A stretch of DNA of 64,000 bases from Bifidobacterium longum subsp. infantis ATCC 15697 = JCM 1222 = DSM 20088. GTDB lineage: Bacteria > Actinomycetota > Actinomycetes > Actinomycetales > Bifidobacteriaceae. The notes beneath the pieces are model-generated. The model saw only the letters and a program-made list of their open reading frames with translations. It had not been told where the DNA came from and did not search any database. Positions 25,714 through 36,600 of this stretch are shown piece after piece. The translations under genes and the position numbers were made by a program. The stretch covers positions 2,170,001 through 2,234,000 of the forward strand of contig NC_017219.1 in NCBI RefSeq assembly GCF_000269965.1, read 5' to 3'. Numbering within the stretch: position 1 is the first letter of the stretch; the number at the start of each line of letters is the position of its first letter.

Positions 25714-27378
25714 CTACTTGGTGTAGGTGATCCGCCAGAGGGGCAGCACGGTCTGGCTCAGGTTCTGCGGGAAGCCGTCCACGCCCTTGGCGTAGGCGAT
25801 GGTGACCTTCCAGCTGAACAGCCAGTCGGCCGGCGCGTCCTCGGAGACGATCTTCGCGGCCTTGGCCAGATACTTCGAGGCCTCGTCGTCGGAGGTGGCC
25901 TCCAGCGCCTTGGCGTACAGGGCCTGCACGTCCTTGTTGTCGTAGTGGAAGTAGTAGCTCGGCGTGGTCCATCCGTAGAAGTCGTGGCTTTCGGCATGGT
26001 CCACGAGCGAAAGATCGTAGTTGCCGTTGGCGTGCACGTCCTGCAGCCAAGTGGAGAACTCCACGTAGTTGATCTTCAGGTCGATGCCGATGGGCTTGAG
26101 CTGGCTCTTGAGCTGGTCGCCGAGTTCGGTGCCGTACACGTTGGCGTAGGTGAGGGTCAGGTCCAGCGGCTTCGACTCGGAGTATCCGGCCTGCTCCATG
26201 AGCTTCTTGGCCTTGGCCACGTCATGCGGGTACAGGCCGCTCAGATCCTCGTAACCGGGATCGACCTTGGGGATCGGACCGCCGAGGGGGGCGTCCACGC
26301 CGCCGCGCGAGGCGATGATCTGCTTATGGTCGATGGCGTATCGGATGGCCTGACGGACGCGCTTGTCGGAGAGCTTGTCGTTGGCCATGTTGAAGGCGAG
26401 CACGAACTTGTCGGAACCGTCACCGGACTTGACCACATAGTTCGGATCCTTGCGGAACGGATCGGCAAGGGTGGCGGAGATGGGCGAAAGCACCTGCACG
26501 TCGCCGCTCTTGAGGGCGTTGATGCTGGCGTTCTCGTCCGGCAGGAACCGGACGATCACGTTCTCGGTCCTCGCCTTGTGCTCGGTGCCCCAATACTTGG
26601 GGTTCGCCTTGAGCACGATCTTGTCGTTCGGGTCAAAGGAGACCACGGTGTACGGGCCCGAGCCCAACGCGCCGTTCTTCTGATCCCAGGTGGCGTCCTT
26701 GTCGTAGACCAGGCCGGGACGGCTGGTGAGGTACCACAGCATGTTCGAGTTGGGCGCGGAGAGGGTGAGCCTGACCGTGTTGGCGTCCACGGCCTCGGCC
26801 TTGTCCAGGCTCTTGACCTGCTCGTAGTCGTAGTACTTCTGGGCCTTGAGCTCGTTGATGGACCACGCCACATCCTCGGCGTCGAGCTTGTCGCCGTTGG
26901 AGAAGTTCATCTTCTCGTTGAGGTGGAATGTGTAGGTCAGGCCATCCTTGGAGATCTCCCAGCTCTTGGCCAGACCGGGGTGGACCTTGTTGTCCGAGCC
27001 ACGCGAGACGAGACCCTCGTACACGTTGCCGATGAGGATCTGCTCAAGGGCCGAACCCGACTGGTGGCGGATGTCAAGATTGACCGGGGCGAGTTTGAGG
27101 CCGACGGCCACGGTGTCGGATCGGCTGGCCGAGCCGGAGGCGTTCGCGTCCTTGCCCTTGCCTTTCCCGCCGAAGACGGTGACGCCCACGATGAGCGCCG
27201 CGGCCACGACGACCGCGATCAGCGTCCACAGCCACCATTTCGGGCCGCCGTTCTTCTTGTTTGATGATTTCGCGCGCGCGTTCAGGCTCGCGTCGGTGCT
27301 GGCGGCTTGATTCGCGCCGTCGATGTTCCTGTCTTCGGTTGCGCCGGACTCGCCGTGCACACCATTGTTCTGGGACAT
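25714..27378 (-). CDS. Family 5 extracellular solute-binding protein, membrane-anchored
   Basis: The 554-residue protein is the receptor of the neighbouring transporter. The family 5 signature region is seen in LAKSWEISKDGLTYTFHL, and SDKRVRQAIRYAIDHKQI and ANPKYWG are typical of peptide/nickel/opine-type binding proteins. The N-terminus is unusual: about 45 hydrophilic residues, a KK pair, then one membrane segment (WWLWTLIAVVVAAALIVGVTVF), and no lipobox cysteine. It should stay tethered by an uncleaved segment. TCAGGGAGTATCC precedes ATG 27378. Family 5 members bind peptides, but the neighbouring nucleoside hydrolase leaves the ligand open. Confidence 0.9.
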   Translation of the reverse strand: MSQNNGVHGESGATEDRNIDGANQAASTDASLNARAKSSNKKNGGPKWWLWTLIAVVVAAALIVGVTVFGGKGKGKDANASGSASRSDTVAVGLKLAPVNLDIRHQSGSALEQILIGNVYEGLVSRGSDNKVHPGLAKSWEISKDGLTYTFHLNEKMNFSNGDKLDAEDVAWSINELKAQKYYDYEQVKSLDKAEAVDANTVRLTLSAPNSNMLWYLTSRPGLVYDKDATWDQKNGALGSGPYTVVSFDPNDKIVLKANPKYWGTEHKARTENVIVRFLPDENASINALKSGDVQVLSPISATLADPFRKDPNYVVKSGDGSDKFVLAFNMANDKLSDKRVRQAIRYAIDHKQIIASRGGVDAPLGGPIPKVDPGYEDLSGLYPHDVAKAKKLMEQAGYSESKPLDLTLTYANVYGTELGDQLKSQLKPIGIDLKINYVEFSTWLQDVHANGNYDLSLVDHAESHDFYGWTTPSYYFHYDNKDVQALYAKALEATSDDEASKYLAKAAKIVSEDAPADWLFSWKVTIAYAKGVDGFPQNLSQTVLPLWRITYTK

Positions 27379-27394
27379 GGATACTCCCTGATGC

Positions 27395-27418
27395 ATTCGG
27401 GCATGCTTACGCCCGAAT
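27395..27418. promoter_or_regulatory. Inverted repeat in the leader of the binding-protein gene
   Basis: ATTCGGGC (27395-27402) and GCCCGAAT (27411-27418) form an 8-bp perfect inverted repeat with an 8-base spacer, 17-40 bases before the start codon of the family 5 binding protein. It could be an operator or a leader hairpin. It has no terminator tail. Confidence 0.4.
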
Positions 27419-27635
27419 ATGGTTTCGTTGTTATCTTGCGTGGTTGACCGCCCATTCGGGTCGATCACCACGTTCTACTATATCCCCGGACACGCCGGAG
27501 GCAATGGCTATACTGGATTGCGGCGCCGACGGAGGGTCCGCGGCGACCACAGCACGCGGCGCATCGTCGGGCAACAACGCGGGAAGCGCTGGCGTGGGCA
27601 CATGTGCGGCCTTGGCATAAGGCCGGGAGGCAGCT

Positions 27636-28949
27636 ATGGCACATATTCTTCTGGGCGTCACCGGCAGCATCGCTGCATTCAAGGCCTGTCATCTGGCATC
27701 CGATTGGACCAAGGCCGGCCACGAGGTGCGGGTTATCGAAACCACAGCGGCCGAAGGTTTCGTCACTCCCCTGACCTTCACCTCGCTGACCCATCAGCCC
27801 ACCCGTACCACGATGTTCCCCGCTTATCCGGCCGCGCACGGCGACGTGACGGCCAATCCGACCGTGCCAACGACCATCAATCATGTGGCCGATGCGGCCT
27901 GGGCCAATCTGCTGGTGGTGGCCCCGGCGAGCGCCGACGTCATCGCCCGCATCGCCTGTGGATTGGCGAACGATACGCTGACGTCCACCATTCTGGCCTA
28001 TGAGGGGCCGAAGATCCTATGCCCGTCGATGAACGTGCATATGTACAACAATCCGGCCACGCAGCGCAATCTGAAAACCTGCGCCGAATTGGGCTGGCAG
28101 ATTGTGGAGCCGGAGGAAGGCAATCTGGCTTGCGGCGACGTGGGACGAGGCCGTATGGAAGAGCCGGCGCGCATCGAGGAAGTGGCCGCTCGGCTGCTGG
28201 CGGATGCGCAGGATGACCAGGCTCCCTCATCTTCCCCGCTCAAGGGGCTGCGCGTGCTGGTCACTGCCGGGCCAACGCAGGAGCCGCTAGACCCGGTCCG
28301 CTATCTGACGAACCATTCCACCGGCAAGATGGGGTATGCGATTGCCTCGGCCGCAGCCGAATTTGGTGCCGACGTAACGTTGGTCTCCGGTCCAGTCGCC
28401 TTGACCGCGCCCGATGCGGTGGATGTGGTGCGCGTCATGACCGCGCAGGATATGTTCGATGCGGTGGCCGACGCCTTCCCGGCGGCGGATATCACGATTA
28501 TGGCCGCCGCCGTGGGCGATTTCCGCGTGGCCGAGATTGCGCCGGAGAAAATCAAGAAGGCCGGCCGCAGCAGCATCACCGTGGAGCTGGTTTCCAACCC
28601 GGATATTCTGGCGTGGGCCGGCGAACGCAAGCGCGACGACGGCTCGCAGATCCTGTGCGGATTCGCGATGGAGACCGAGCATCTGATTCGTAATGCGGAG
28701 AAGAAGCTGACGTCCAAGTATTGCGACATGCTGGTGGCCAACAATCTGCGCGACGCCGGTGCCGGGTTCGGCACCGACACCAACGTTGTCACCGTGCTCA
28801 CGTCCGGAGCGGAGGATGCCGGTACCCCGAAGATCGAGCATTGGGACAAGATGGACAAAACCGTGCTTGCGCAACGACTGTTGCTGCGGCTCGCAGCGTT
28901 GCGTTCCGGCGGCGCGAGCAATGTCGATGACGAGAACAAGGAGGCCTGA
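27636..28949 (+). CDS. coaBC: Bifunctional phosphopantothenoylcysteine decarboxylase/synthase CoaBC
   Basis: The 437-residue fused enzyme performs two steps of coenzyme A synthesis: ligation of cysteine to 4'-phosphopantothenate and decarboxylation to 4'-phosphopantetheine. The N-terminal FMN-binding CoaC part starts LGVTGSIAAFKACHLA and carries the CPSMNVHMYNNPATQRNL active-site motif. The CoaB part begins with VLVTAGPTQEPLDPVRYLTN and STGKMGYAIA. A GGGAGG lies 7 bases before ATG 27636. It is followed after 3 bases by coaX, so two CoA genes form one operon. Confidence 0.95.
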   Translation: MAHILLGVTGSIAAFKACHLASDWTKAGHEVRVIETTAAEGFVTPLTFTSLTHQPTRTTMFPAYPAAHGDVTANPTVPTTINHVADAAWANLLVVAPASADVIARIACGLANDTLTSTILAYEGPKILCPSMNVHMYNNPATQRNLKTCAELGWQIVEPEEGNLACGDVGRGRMEEPARIEEVAARLLADAQDDQAPSSSPLKGLRVLVTAGPTQEPLDPVRYLTNHSTGKMGYAIASAAAEFGADVTLVSGPVALTAPDAVDVVRVMTAQDMFDAVADAFPAADITIMAAAVGDFRVAEIAPEKIKKAGRSSITVELVSNPDILAWAGERKRDDGSQILCGFAMETEHLIRNAEKKLTSKYCDMLVANNLRDAGAGFGTDTNVVTVLTSGAEDAGTPKIEHWDKMDKTVLAQRLLLRLAALRSGGASNVDDENKEA

Positions 28950-28952
28950 CCC

Positions 28953-29720
28953 ATGCTGATGGCGGTCGATATCGGCAATACGAATATCGTGATCGGTTTT
29001 CTGGAGGGCGACCGCATCGTCGGCTCCTACCGCATCACCACCAAGGCGACGCACACCTCAGACGAATACGGTCTGATGATCACGCAGTTCCTGGCTTTGA
29101 GCGATTACACGGCCGACGATGTGGACGATGTGATCGTCTGCTCGGTGGTGCCGAAGGTGATGTATTCCTTCCGCGCCTCGCTGATCAAATTCCTCGGATT
29201 GGAACCGATGGTGGTGGGCCCTGGCGTCAAGACCGGCATGAACATTCGTCTCGACGACCCCAAAACCTTGGGCTCTGACTGCATCGCCGACTGCGCCGGC
29301 GCCTACCACACCTATGGCGGCCCGGTGCTGGTGGCCGACTTCGGCACCGCCACCACGTTCAACTATGTGGACAGTTCCGGCACGATTCGTTCCGGCTTCA
29401 TCACCACGGGCATCCGCACCGGGGCCGAGGCGTTGTGGGGGCAGACCGCCCAGCTGCCGGAAGTGGAGATCACGCAACCACAGTCGATTCTGGCCACCAA
29501 TACGCGCACTGCTATGCAGGCCGGACTGTATTACACGTTCCTCGGTGGCATTGAGCGCACGATTCAGCAGTTCCGCAAGGAAATCGATGAGCCGTTCCAA
29601 GTGGTAGCCACGGGAGGGCTCAGCCGCATTTTCAAGAACAACACCGACATGATCGACGTCTACGATTCAGACCTGATCTTCAAAGGCATGGCATACATCT
29701 ACTCGCGCAATGTGAAGTAA
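28953..29720 (+). CDS. coaX: Type III pantothenate kinase CoaX
   Basis: The 255-residue ASKHA-fold kinase phosphorylates pantothenate, the first committed step to coenzyme A; type III enzymes are not feedback-inhibited by CoA. MLMAVDIGNTNIVIGFLEG is the phosphate-1 motif, GSDCIADCAGAYH holds the catalytic aspartate, and VADFGTATTFNYVD is phosphate-2. AAGGAGG, inside the end of coaBC, precedes ATG 28953 by 8 bases. An ATG two codons on is an alternative start. The gene converges on the sugar-binding lipoprotein gene. Confidence 0.96.
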   Translation: MLMAVDIGNTNIVIGFLEGDRIVGSYRITTKATHTSDEYGLMITQFLALSDYTADDVDDVIVCSVVPKVMYSFRASLIKFLGLEPMVVGPGVKTGMNIRLDDPKTLGSDCIADCAGAYHTYGGPVLVADFGTATTFNYVDSSGTIRSGFITTGIRTGAEALWGQTAQLPEVEITQPQSILATNTRTAMQAGLYYTFLGGIERTIQQFRKEIDEPFQVVATGGLSRIFKNNTDMIDVYDSDLIFKGMAYIYSRNVK

Positions 29721-29790
29721 CGCGGCGTGCAGGAATCGGCCGCGCATAGCGCAGTCGATTCCGTCCCTCCCCGAAAACCAACTCAAAACC

Positions 29791-31212
29791 CTACTTAATC
29801 GTAAAGCCCTGATTGAAGCCGTATTCTCGGAGGTCTTTCTGCCATTGGGCCAGGCCGTCGGAGAGACTGACTTTCTTGCCGGGCTTCTCCAACGGTTCGA
29901 GCGGGTTGCCTTCCTCGTCCTTCATGCCCATCTCAATGGCTTCCTGTCGCTGCTGATAGTCGTGGAAACTGCTGGACCATTCGTATGCCTGGCCCACCGT
30001 AGATTTGAAGTCACTGCGCGCATACACTTCGAACGGCAGATACTGGTATCCGATCGGCACATCCTCGGCGGCCTCCGACAGTACACGGTTGAACTTCTGC
30101 CCGCCGAAATACGGGATTTCAATGCCACGGTCATTGGTAATCGTGGTTTTATCCAAAAAATCAGCGGAATTCAGGGTGTCATAATCGGCCGGGAAAGCAC
30201 CGCCATCCACACGCGCGCTAATGCCTTGGGCGTTATGCGCCACAAAGTCCACGAAACGATAGGCCGCATCCGGCTTACGGGTCAGCTGCAACACGGTCAG
30301 CGCCGATCCGCCGCTTTCGGCATTGGCGGGCTGACCACCATAGGTGGGCATGGGAGCCACGCGCCACAGACCGGCCGCGCCCGGCACATTGGACAGCAGC
30401 AGCGACGGCATCCAAGCTCCGGAGAACACGGAGGCGATGGTGCCGGTGCTCACGCTGCTTTTCCACCGATCCGACCATGTGGCGGAGGTGGTATCGACAA
30501 GCCCCTCATCGATCATTTTCTGCCAGAATTCGGTGAACCGTTGGGTGCCGGCATCCTCATCCAAATCGATGGTCACGGTTTTGCCGTCGGCCGACGTGTG
30601 GAACGGCTGACCACCGGCAAGCCAGACCATCGCGTCATAGAAACTGCCATCACCCGAGTCGGCGGCGATGTACACGCCGATCTCCTTGAGCTTTTTGGCG
30701 GCCTCATAGTAGTCATCCCAAGTCTTGATCTTGGTGGCGTCCACGCCGGCTTGGCGGAACACGTCTTCGTTGTAGAAGAAACCCATCGGGCCCGAATCCA
30801 TGGGCAGCCCGTAGATATGGCCGGCGAGCTGCACGGACGACCATGTGCCGAGGGTAAAGAAGTTGGAATAATCCGAGCCGATCTTGTCGGTCAGATCAAG
30901 CAATTGGCCGGAGACCGCGTACTGCAACAGTGCATAGTATTCGATTTGAGCCACGTCCGGCGTGCCGTAACCGTCCTGAATGGCGGTATTGAGATTGTCG
31001 TAGCCGGAGATGTTGGTCCATTTCACGCGGATGTCCGGATTGGCTTTTTCGAAGCGGCGGACGACCTCTCCCATGCTCGGTTCCCAGCTCCATACGCTGA
31101 TCTCCGTACGGTTGTCGTCCGTAGCCTGCCCGCACGAGGCCAGGGATACGGAAAGGATGGCAGTCACTGCTATGGTTGCCATTCTTTTGATTCGCTGTCC
31201 GATCACTCGCAT
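29791..31212 (-). CDS. Family 1 carbohydrate-binding lipoprotein of an ABC transporter (orphan)
   Basis: The 473-residue protein has a signal peptide ending in a lipobox (SVSLASC, lipidated Cys27) and a family 1 solute-binding fold (EISVWSWEPSMGEVVRRFEK, IYGLPMDSGPMGFFYNED). Such proteins deliver oligosaccharides to MalFG-type permeases. No permease gene accompanies it: the next gene downstream is convergent coaX, and upstream are a LacI remnant and GH42 beta-galactosidase. It must share permeases encoded elsewhere, or it has lost them. The C-terminal 60 residues are charged. The ligand is probably a galactoside or other oligosaccharide by context. Confidence 0.85.
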   Translation of the reverse strand: MRVIGQRIKRMATIAVTAILSVSLASCGQATDDNRTEISVWSWEPSMGEVVRRFEKANPDIRVKWTNISGYDNLNTAIQDGYGTPDVAQIEYYALLQYAVSGQLLDLTDKIGSDYSNFFTLGTWSSVQLAGHIYGLPMDSGPMGFFYNEDVFRQAGVDATKIKTWDDYYEAAKKLKEIGVYIAADSGDGSFYDAMVWLAGGQPFHTSADGKTVTIDLDEDAGTQRFTEFWQKMIDEGLVDTTSATWSDRWKSSVSTGTIASVFSGAWMPSLLLSNVPGAAGLWRVAPMPTYGGQPANAESGGSALTVLQLTRKPDAAYRFVDFVAHNAQGISARVDGGAFPADYDTLNSADFLDKTTITNDRGIEIPYFGGQKFNRVLSEAAEDVPIGYQYLPFEVYARSDFKSTVGQAYEWSSSFHDYQQRQEAIEMGMKDEEGNPLEPLEKPGKKVSLSDGLAQWQKDLREYGFNQGFTIK

Positions 31213-31269
31213 GGTGACGAGTGTACTAGGCGGGGCTTAAAACGGTAGATGCATCCTGCTCATGACCAC

Positions 31270-31407
31270 TCACAACAGCCAGCATTCCGCCGAAGCGCTC
31301 GAGGCCTTCACGCCGCAACCGCTCGACATTGCGATGAACACCGAGGCTACCGAAACACCGGCCTCATGGGCCACGTCCGCCATCGTCACTCTGTTTTTGC
31401 CTCGCAC
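31270..31407 (-). pseudogene. N-terminal remnant of a LacI-family regulator
   Basis: A 45-codon frame read from GTG 31407 to TGA 31270 gives VRGKNRVTMADVAHEAGVSV at its start, the canonical LacI helix-turn-helix, then continues about 20 more residues without similarity and stops. A full regulator has about 340 residues, so the hinge and the whole sugar-binding domain are gone. GGGTAGGG lies upstream. It is between the beta-galactosidase terminator and the sugar-binding lipoprotein gene, all on one strand, as expected for the local repressor. The fragment cannot dimerise in the normal way. Confidence 0.75.
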
Positions 31408-31439
31408 GGTGACCACCCTACCCGACTTTGCTGGAGAAA

Positions 31440-31482
31440 CGAAAACGGCTCCCTGCTGCGATGAGCAGCAAGGGAGCCGTTG
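31440..31482 (-). terminator. Rho-independent terminator of the beta-galactosidase gene
   Basis: On the minus strand CGGCTCCCTTGCTGC, a short loop and GCAGCAGGGAGCCG form a stem of about 14 pairs with one bulge, followed by TTTTCGTTT, 25 bases beyond the stop codon. Confidence 0.85.
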
Positions 31483-31506
31483 AATAATTAGGCGCTATGC
31501 GCGGTT

Positions 31507-33597
<2,091 letters not shown>

Positions 33598-33688
33598 TTA
33601 TTGCATTGCATCGATAGTGTGCATGTACGCGAGTGGATTTTCTCATGTCACACAGACACACGGGACGACGCCGGACGGGGCGTCGCGG

Positions 33689-34474
33689 TCAGATCAGCAA
33701 CGGTTGCCGGGAAACGAATTCCCGCTCCTGCCCCGTCACCGGATCGGTGAACCGCAGCACACGCGCCACCAACTGCAGCGGCTGGCTGAAATCGTCGTAC
33801 CGGCGCGCCTGGATGCATGGATAGAAATCATCGCCCACGATGGGCAGCCCCAACGCATTCATGTGGACGCGCAGCTGATGGGTTTTGCCGGTATGGGGGC
33901 GTAGCGTGTAGCGGCAAACGGGCACGGCCGACGGACGGGGGCCGCCCGCCATCGGCATGCACGGCTTCACACCGGGGAAAAGGGACACGGGTTCGCCGCG
34001 TTCGATAAGGGTTTCGGCGTTGACCAAGCCCGGCATCTCGAAGGCGGCCAGAACGCCACGCTCCTTGACGATATGCGAGCGGCGCAGCAACGGGAACGGA
34101 CGCGGCGGGTCGATCCGGGTCACGGTGCCGTATCGAGGCCGCACGATCGGCCGGCATGGCGCCAGACACTCGTAGACCTTGACGGCCTGCCGGTTCTGGA
34201 ACAGCATCTGATACGCGCCGCGGCAGGCCGGATCCCGCACGAACACCAATACGCCGGCGGTCATGCGGTCCAATCGGTGCGCTGGCGTGATGTCCGGCTC
34301 CCCCAGCCGCTCACGCAATCGGATCAGCGCGGTCTGCCGATACCACATGCCTCGCGGCATGGTGGCCAGAAAATGCGGCTTGTCCACCACGATGATCCGC
34401 TCGTCCTCATACAGCACGTCCATCTCAAACGGAATATGAGGCTCGTCAATCACATACCGATGTGGCTTACTCAA
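33689..34474 (-). CDS. RluA-family RNA pseudouridine synthase
   Basis: The 261-residue protein isomerises uridine to pseudouridine in RNA. The catalytic aspartate lies in AHRLDRMTAGVLVFV, after YEDERIIVVDKPHFLATMPRG, the usual beta-hairpin before it. RYTLRPHTGKTHQLRVHMNALGLPIVGDDFY is the C-terminal RluA signature in outline (two runs: RPHTGKTHQLRVHM and GLPIVGDDFYP). It has no S4 domain. Its first 8 bases overlap the 3' end of glmS, so it is probably translated with it. The RNA target is unknown. Confidence 0.88.
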   Translation of the reverse strand: MSKPHRYVIDEPHIPFEMDVLYEDERIIVVDKPHFLATMPRGMWYRQTALIRLRERLGEPDITPAHRLDRMTAGVLVFVRDPACRGAYQMLFQNRQAVKVYECLAPCRPIVRPRYGTVTRIDPPRPFPLLRRSHIVKERGVLAAFEMPGLVNAETLIERGEPVSLFPGVKPCMPMAGGPRPSAVPVCRYTLRPHTGKTHQLRVHMNALGLPIVGDDFYPCIQARRYDDFSQPLQLVARVLRFTDPVTGQEREFVSRQPLLI

Positions 34475-36359
34475 CGGTCACGGACTTGGCGAGGTTGCGG
34501 GGCTTGTCCACGTCGTAGCCCTTGAGCTTTGCCATGTCCATGGCGAACAGCTGCAGCGGCACCACGTCAACCAGCGGGCTCATCAGCGTTGGGCAGGCGG
34601 GGCGCCAGAACACCACGTCAGCGTACCGTTCCACATCCGGGTCGCCCTGCTCGGCCACGGCGATGATGTACGCGCCACGAGCCTTGACCTCCTCGATACC
34701 GGAGATCACCTTGGCGTGCAACACATTGCGGCCGCGCTGCGGCGGCACGATGAACACCACCGGCTCACCCTCGTCCACCAGCGCGATCGGTCCATGCTTG
34801 AGCTCGCCGGCCGCGAAGCCTTCGGTGAAGGTGTAGGCGATTTCCTTGAGCTTCAACGCGCCCTCAAGCGCCACCGGGTAGCCCACGTGGCGGCCGAGGA
34901 ACAAGAAGGAGTTGGCGTTCACCATGCGCTCGGCGGCCGCCTGGATGGTCTTGGGCTGGGTGTCGAGCACCCACTGAATCTTGCGCGGCATATCTTTCAG
35001 GGAGTCGAGCACCTGATGAATCTCATCGCGGAACATCGCGCCCTTGACCTGCGCCAGATACAGGCCCAGCAGGTAGGCGGCGGTGATCTGCGCCACGAAC
35101 GCCTTGGTGGATGCCACGGCAACTTCCGGGCCGGCGTGTGTGTAGAGCACGGCGTCGGATTCACGCGGAATGGAGGCACCCTGCGTGTTGCAGATGGCCA
35201 GCACCTTGGACCCCTGTTCGCGCGCGTGGCGCAGGGCCATCAGCGTATCCATGGTTTCGCCGGACTGAGAAATGGCCACCACGAGCGTACGCGGGGTCAG
35301 AATCGGGTCACGGTAACGGAATTCGTGCGCGAGTTCGATTTCCACGGGGATACGCACCCAGTGTTCGATGGCGTATTTGGCTACCTGGCCGGCGTAGCTG
35401 GCGGTGCCGCAGGCCACAACGATGATTTTGTCGATGGCCTTGAAGTCGTGTTCGTCGATACGCACTTCATCAAGGGTGATGCCGCCATTCGTATCGAAGC
35501 GGCCAAGCAGGGTGCGCTGCACTGCGGCAGGGTCTTCGTGGATCTCCTTGTCCATAAAGGAATCCCAGCCGCCCTTTTCGGCGGCCGAGGCGTCCCAATC
35601 CACGGTGTAGGTCTTCGGGTTTTCGACCACGTTGCCGTTGAAATCGGTGACGATGACCTTGTCGGCGGACACGCATACGGCCTGATCCTGGTCGACTTCC
35701 ATGGCGCGCTTGGTGTAGGCCACGAATGCGGCCACGTCGGAACCGAGGAAGTTCTCCCCCTCGCCAAGGCCCACGACCAGCGGCGAATCATGGCGGGCTC
35801 CGACCACGATGCCCGGCTGGCGGCAGTCGGTGGCCAGAATGGTGAACGCGCCTTCAAGCATGCGGGCCATGCGGCGCACAGCCTTGAACAGGTCTGGCTT
35901 GCCTTCATCCGCGATAATCTTGTCCACGATCTTGCCGAGCAGCTTAGCGGCCACCTCAGTGTCGGTGGCAGAAGCAAATCGGTAGCCTTCGGCTTGCAGG
36001 TCGAGACGCAGCTGAGAGGCGTTTTCGATGATGCCGTTATGGATGATGGCCACCTTGCCGTCCATGCTGGTGTGCGGGTGGGCGTTCACGTCGCTCGGCT
36101 CGCCATTGGTGGCCCAGCGCGTGTGGCCGATGCCCACCGTGGCAAGCGGCATCGGCTTACGCTCGATGTCTTCGACCAGGTTCTTCAAACGGCCGGCCTT
36201 CTTGCGCACGACCACCTTATCCATGCCGGGCGCGGTCAGCGCCACACCGGCCGAGTCATAGCCTCGGTATTCCAGACGTTCCAGGCCTTGCAGGCAGACC
36301 TCCAAAGGCCTACCGCATGCCGTTTCAATATTTCCCGCGTATCCAACGATTCCACACAT
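34467..36359 (-). CDS. glmS: Glucosamine-6-phosphate synthase (isomerising glutamine:fructose-6-phosphate aminotransferase)
   Basis: The 630-residue enzyme makes glucosamine 6-phosphate from fructose 6-phosphate and glutamine, the entry to peptidoglycan amino sugars. The nucleophile is the cysteine after the initiator methionine (MCGIVGYAGN). The Ntn glutaminase domain runs to about residue 245 and contains GIGHTRWATNGEPSDVNAHPH; two SIS sugar isomerase domains follow (VACGTASYAGQVAKY, ISQSGETMDTLMAL, and FLGRHVGYPVALEGALKLKE). The end DKPRNLAKSVTVE is the family tail. glmM lies elsewhere in this window (50277-51662). Confidence 0.97.
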   Translation of the reverse strand: MCGIVGYAGNIETACGRPLEVCLQGLERLEYRGYDSAGVALTAPGMDKVVVRKKAGRLKNLVEDIERKPMPLATVGIGHTRWATNGEPSDVNAHPHTSMDGKVAIIHNGIIENASQLRLDLQAEGYRFASATDTEVAAKLLGKIVDKIIADEGKPDLFKAVRRMARMLEGAFTILATDCRQPGIVVGARHDSPLVVGLGEGENFLGSDVAAFVAYTKRAMEVDQDQAVCVSADKVIVTDFNGNVVENPKTYTVDWDASAAEKGGWDSFMDKEIHEDPAAVQRTLLGRFDTNGGITLDEVRIDEHDFKAIDKIIVVACGTASYAGQVAKYAIEHWVRIPVEIELAHEFRYRDPILTPRTLVVAISQSGETMDTLMALRHAREQGSKVLAICNTQGASIPRESDAVLYTHAGPEVAVASTKAFVAQITAAYLLGLYLAQVKGAMFRDEIHQVLDSLKDMPRKIQWVLDTQPKTIQAAAERMVNANSFLFLGRHVGYPVALEGALKLKEIAYTFTEGFAAGELKHGPIALVDEGEPVVFIVPPQRGRNVLHAKVISGIEEVKARGAYIIAVAEQGDPDVERYADVVFWRPACPTLMSPLVDVVPLQLFAMDMAKLKGYDVDKPRNLAKSVTVE

Positions 36360-36474
36360 GGCTCACCAGCCTAGCGGACGATTATTGCGCAAAGCGAATC
36401 CAACCCGCCGTATTCGCGCGATCGGAGCATGCGGCGCGGGCGAACCACCCGGCGTGTCCGCCCGGCTTGGCATG

Positions 36475-36600
36475 GCCTACAGCACGTGCTGTAGGCGGAG
36501 CCGTAAAGCGGGGAGCCCAGTGGGCTCCCCGTAGGCGACGCCGAAGCACGACAGTGCTGAGGTAATATAACAGCCTTCCTACAGCACGTGCTGTAGGAAG
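36475..36600. promoter_or_regulatory. Twin palindromes with a central hairpin between glnQ-like gene and glmS
   Basis: The 20-bp palindrome CCTACAGCACGTGCTGTAGG occurs twice, within a perfect 22-bp palindrome at 36475-36496 and a perfect 26-bp palindrome at 36575-36600. The second contains the last codons and stop of the ATPase gene. Between them lies a 10-bp stem, CGGGGAGCCC/GGGCTCCCCG (36509-36518 and 36522-36531), that may end transcription of the transporter operon although it lacks a T-run. The copies are 100 bases apart. Function unknown. Confidence 0.6.

Noticed and set aside
31262..31483. Plus-strand 73-codon frame upstream of the beta-galactosidase terminator
   Set aside because: It lies opposite the LacI helix-turn-helix remnant and runs through the terminator hairpin, so it is a shadow.
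36360..36578. glmS ribozyme/riboswitch upstream of glmS
   Set aside because: The region consists of palindromes and one hairpin; I could not fit the conserved ribozyme core, and that element is mainly known from Firmicutes.
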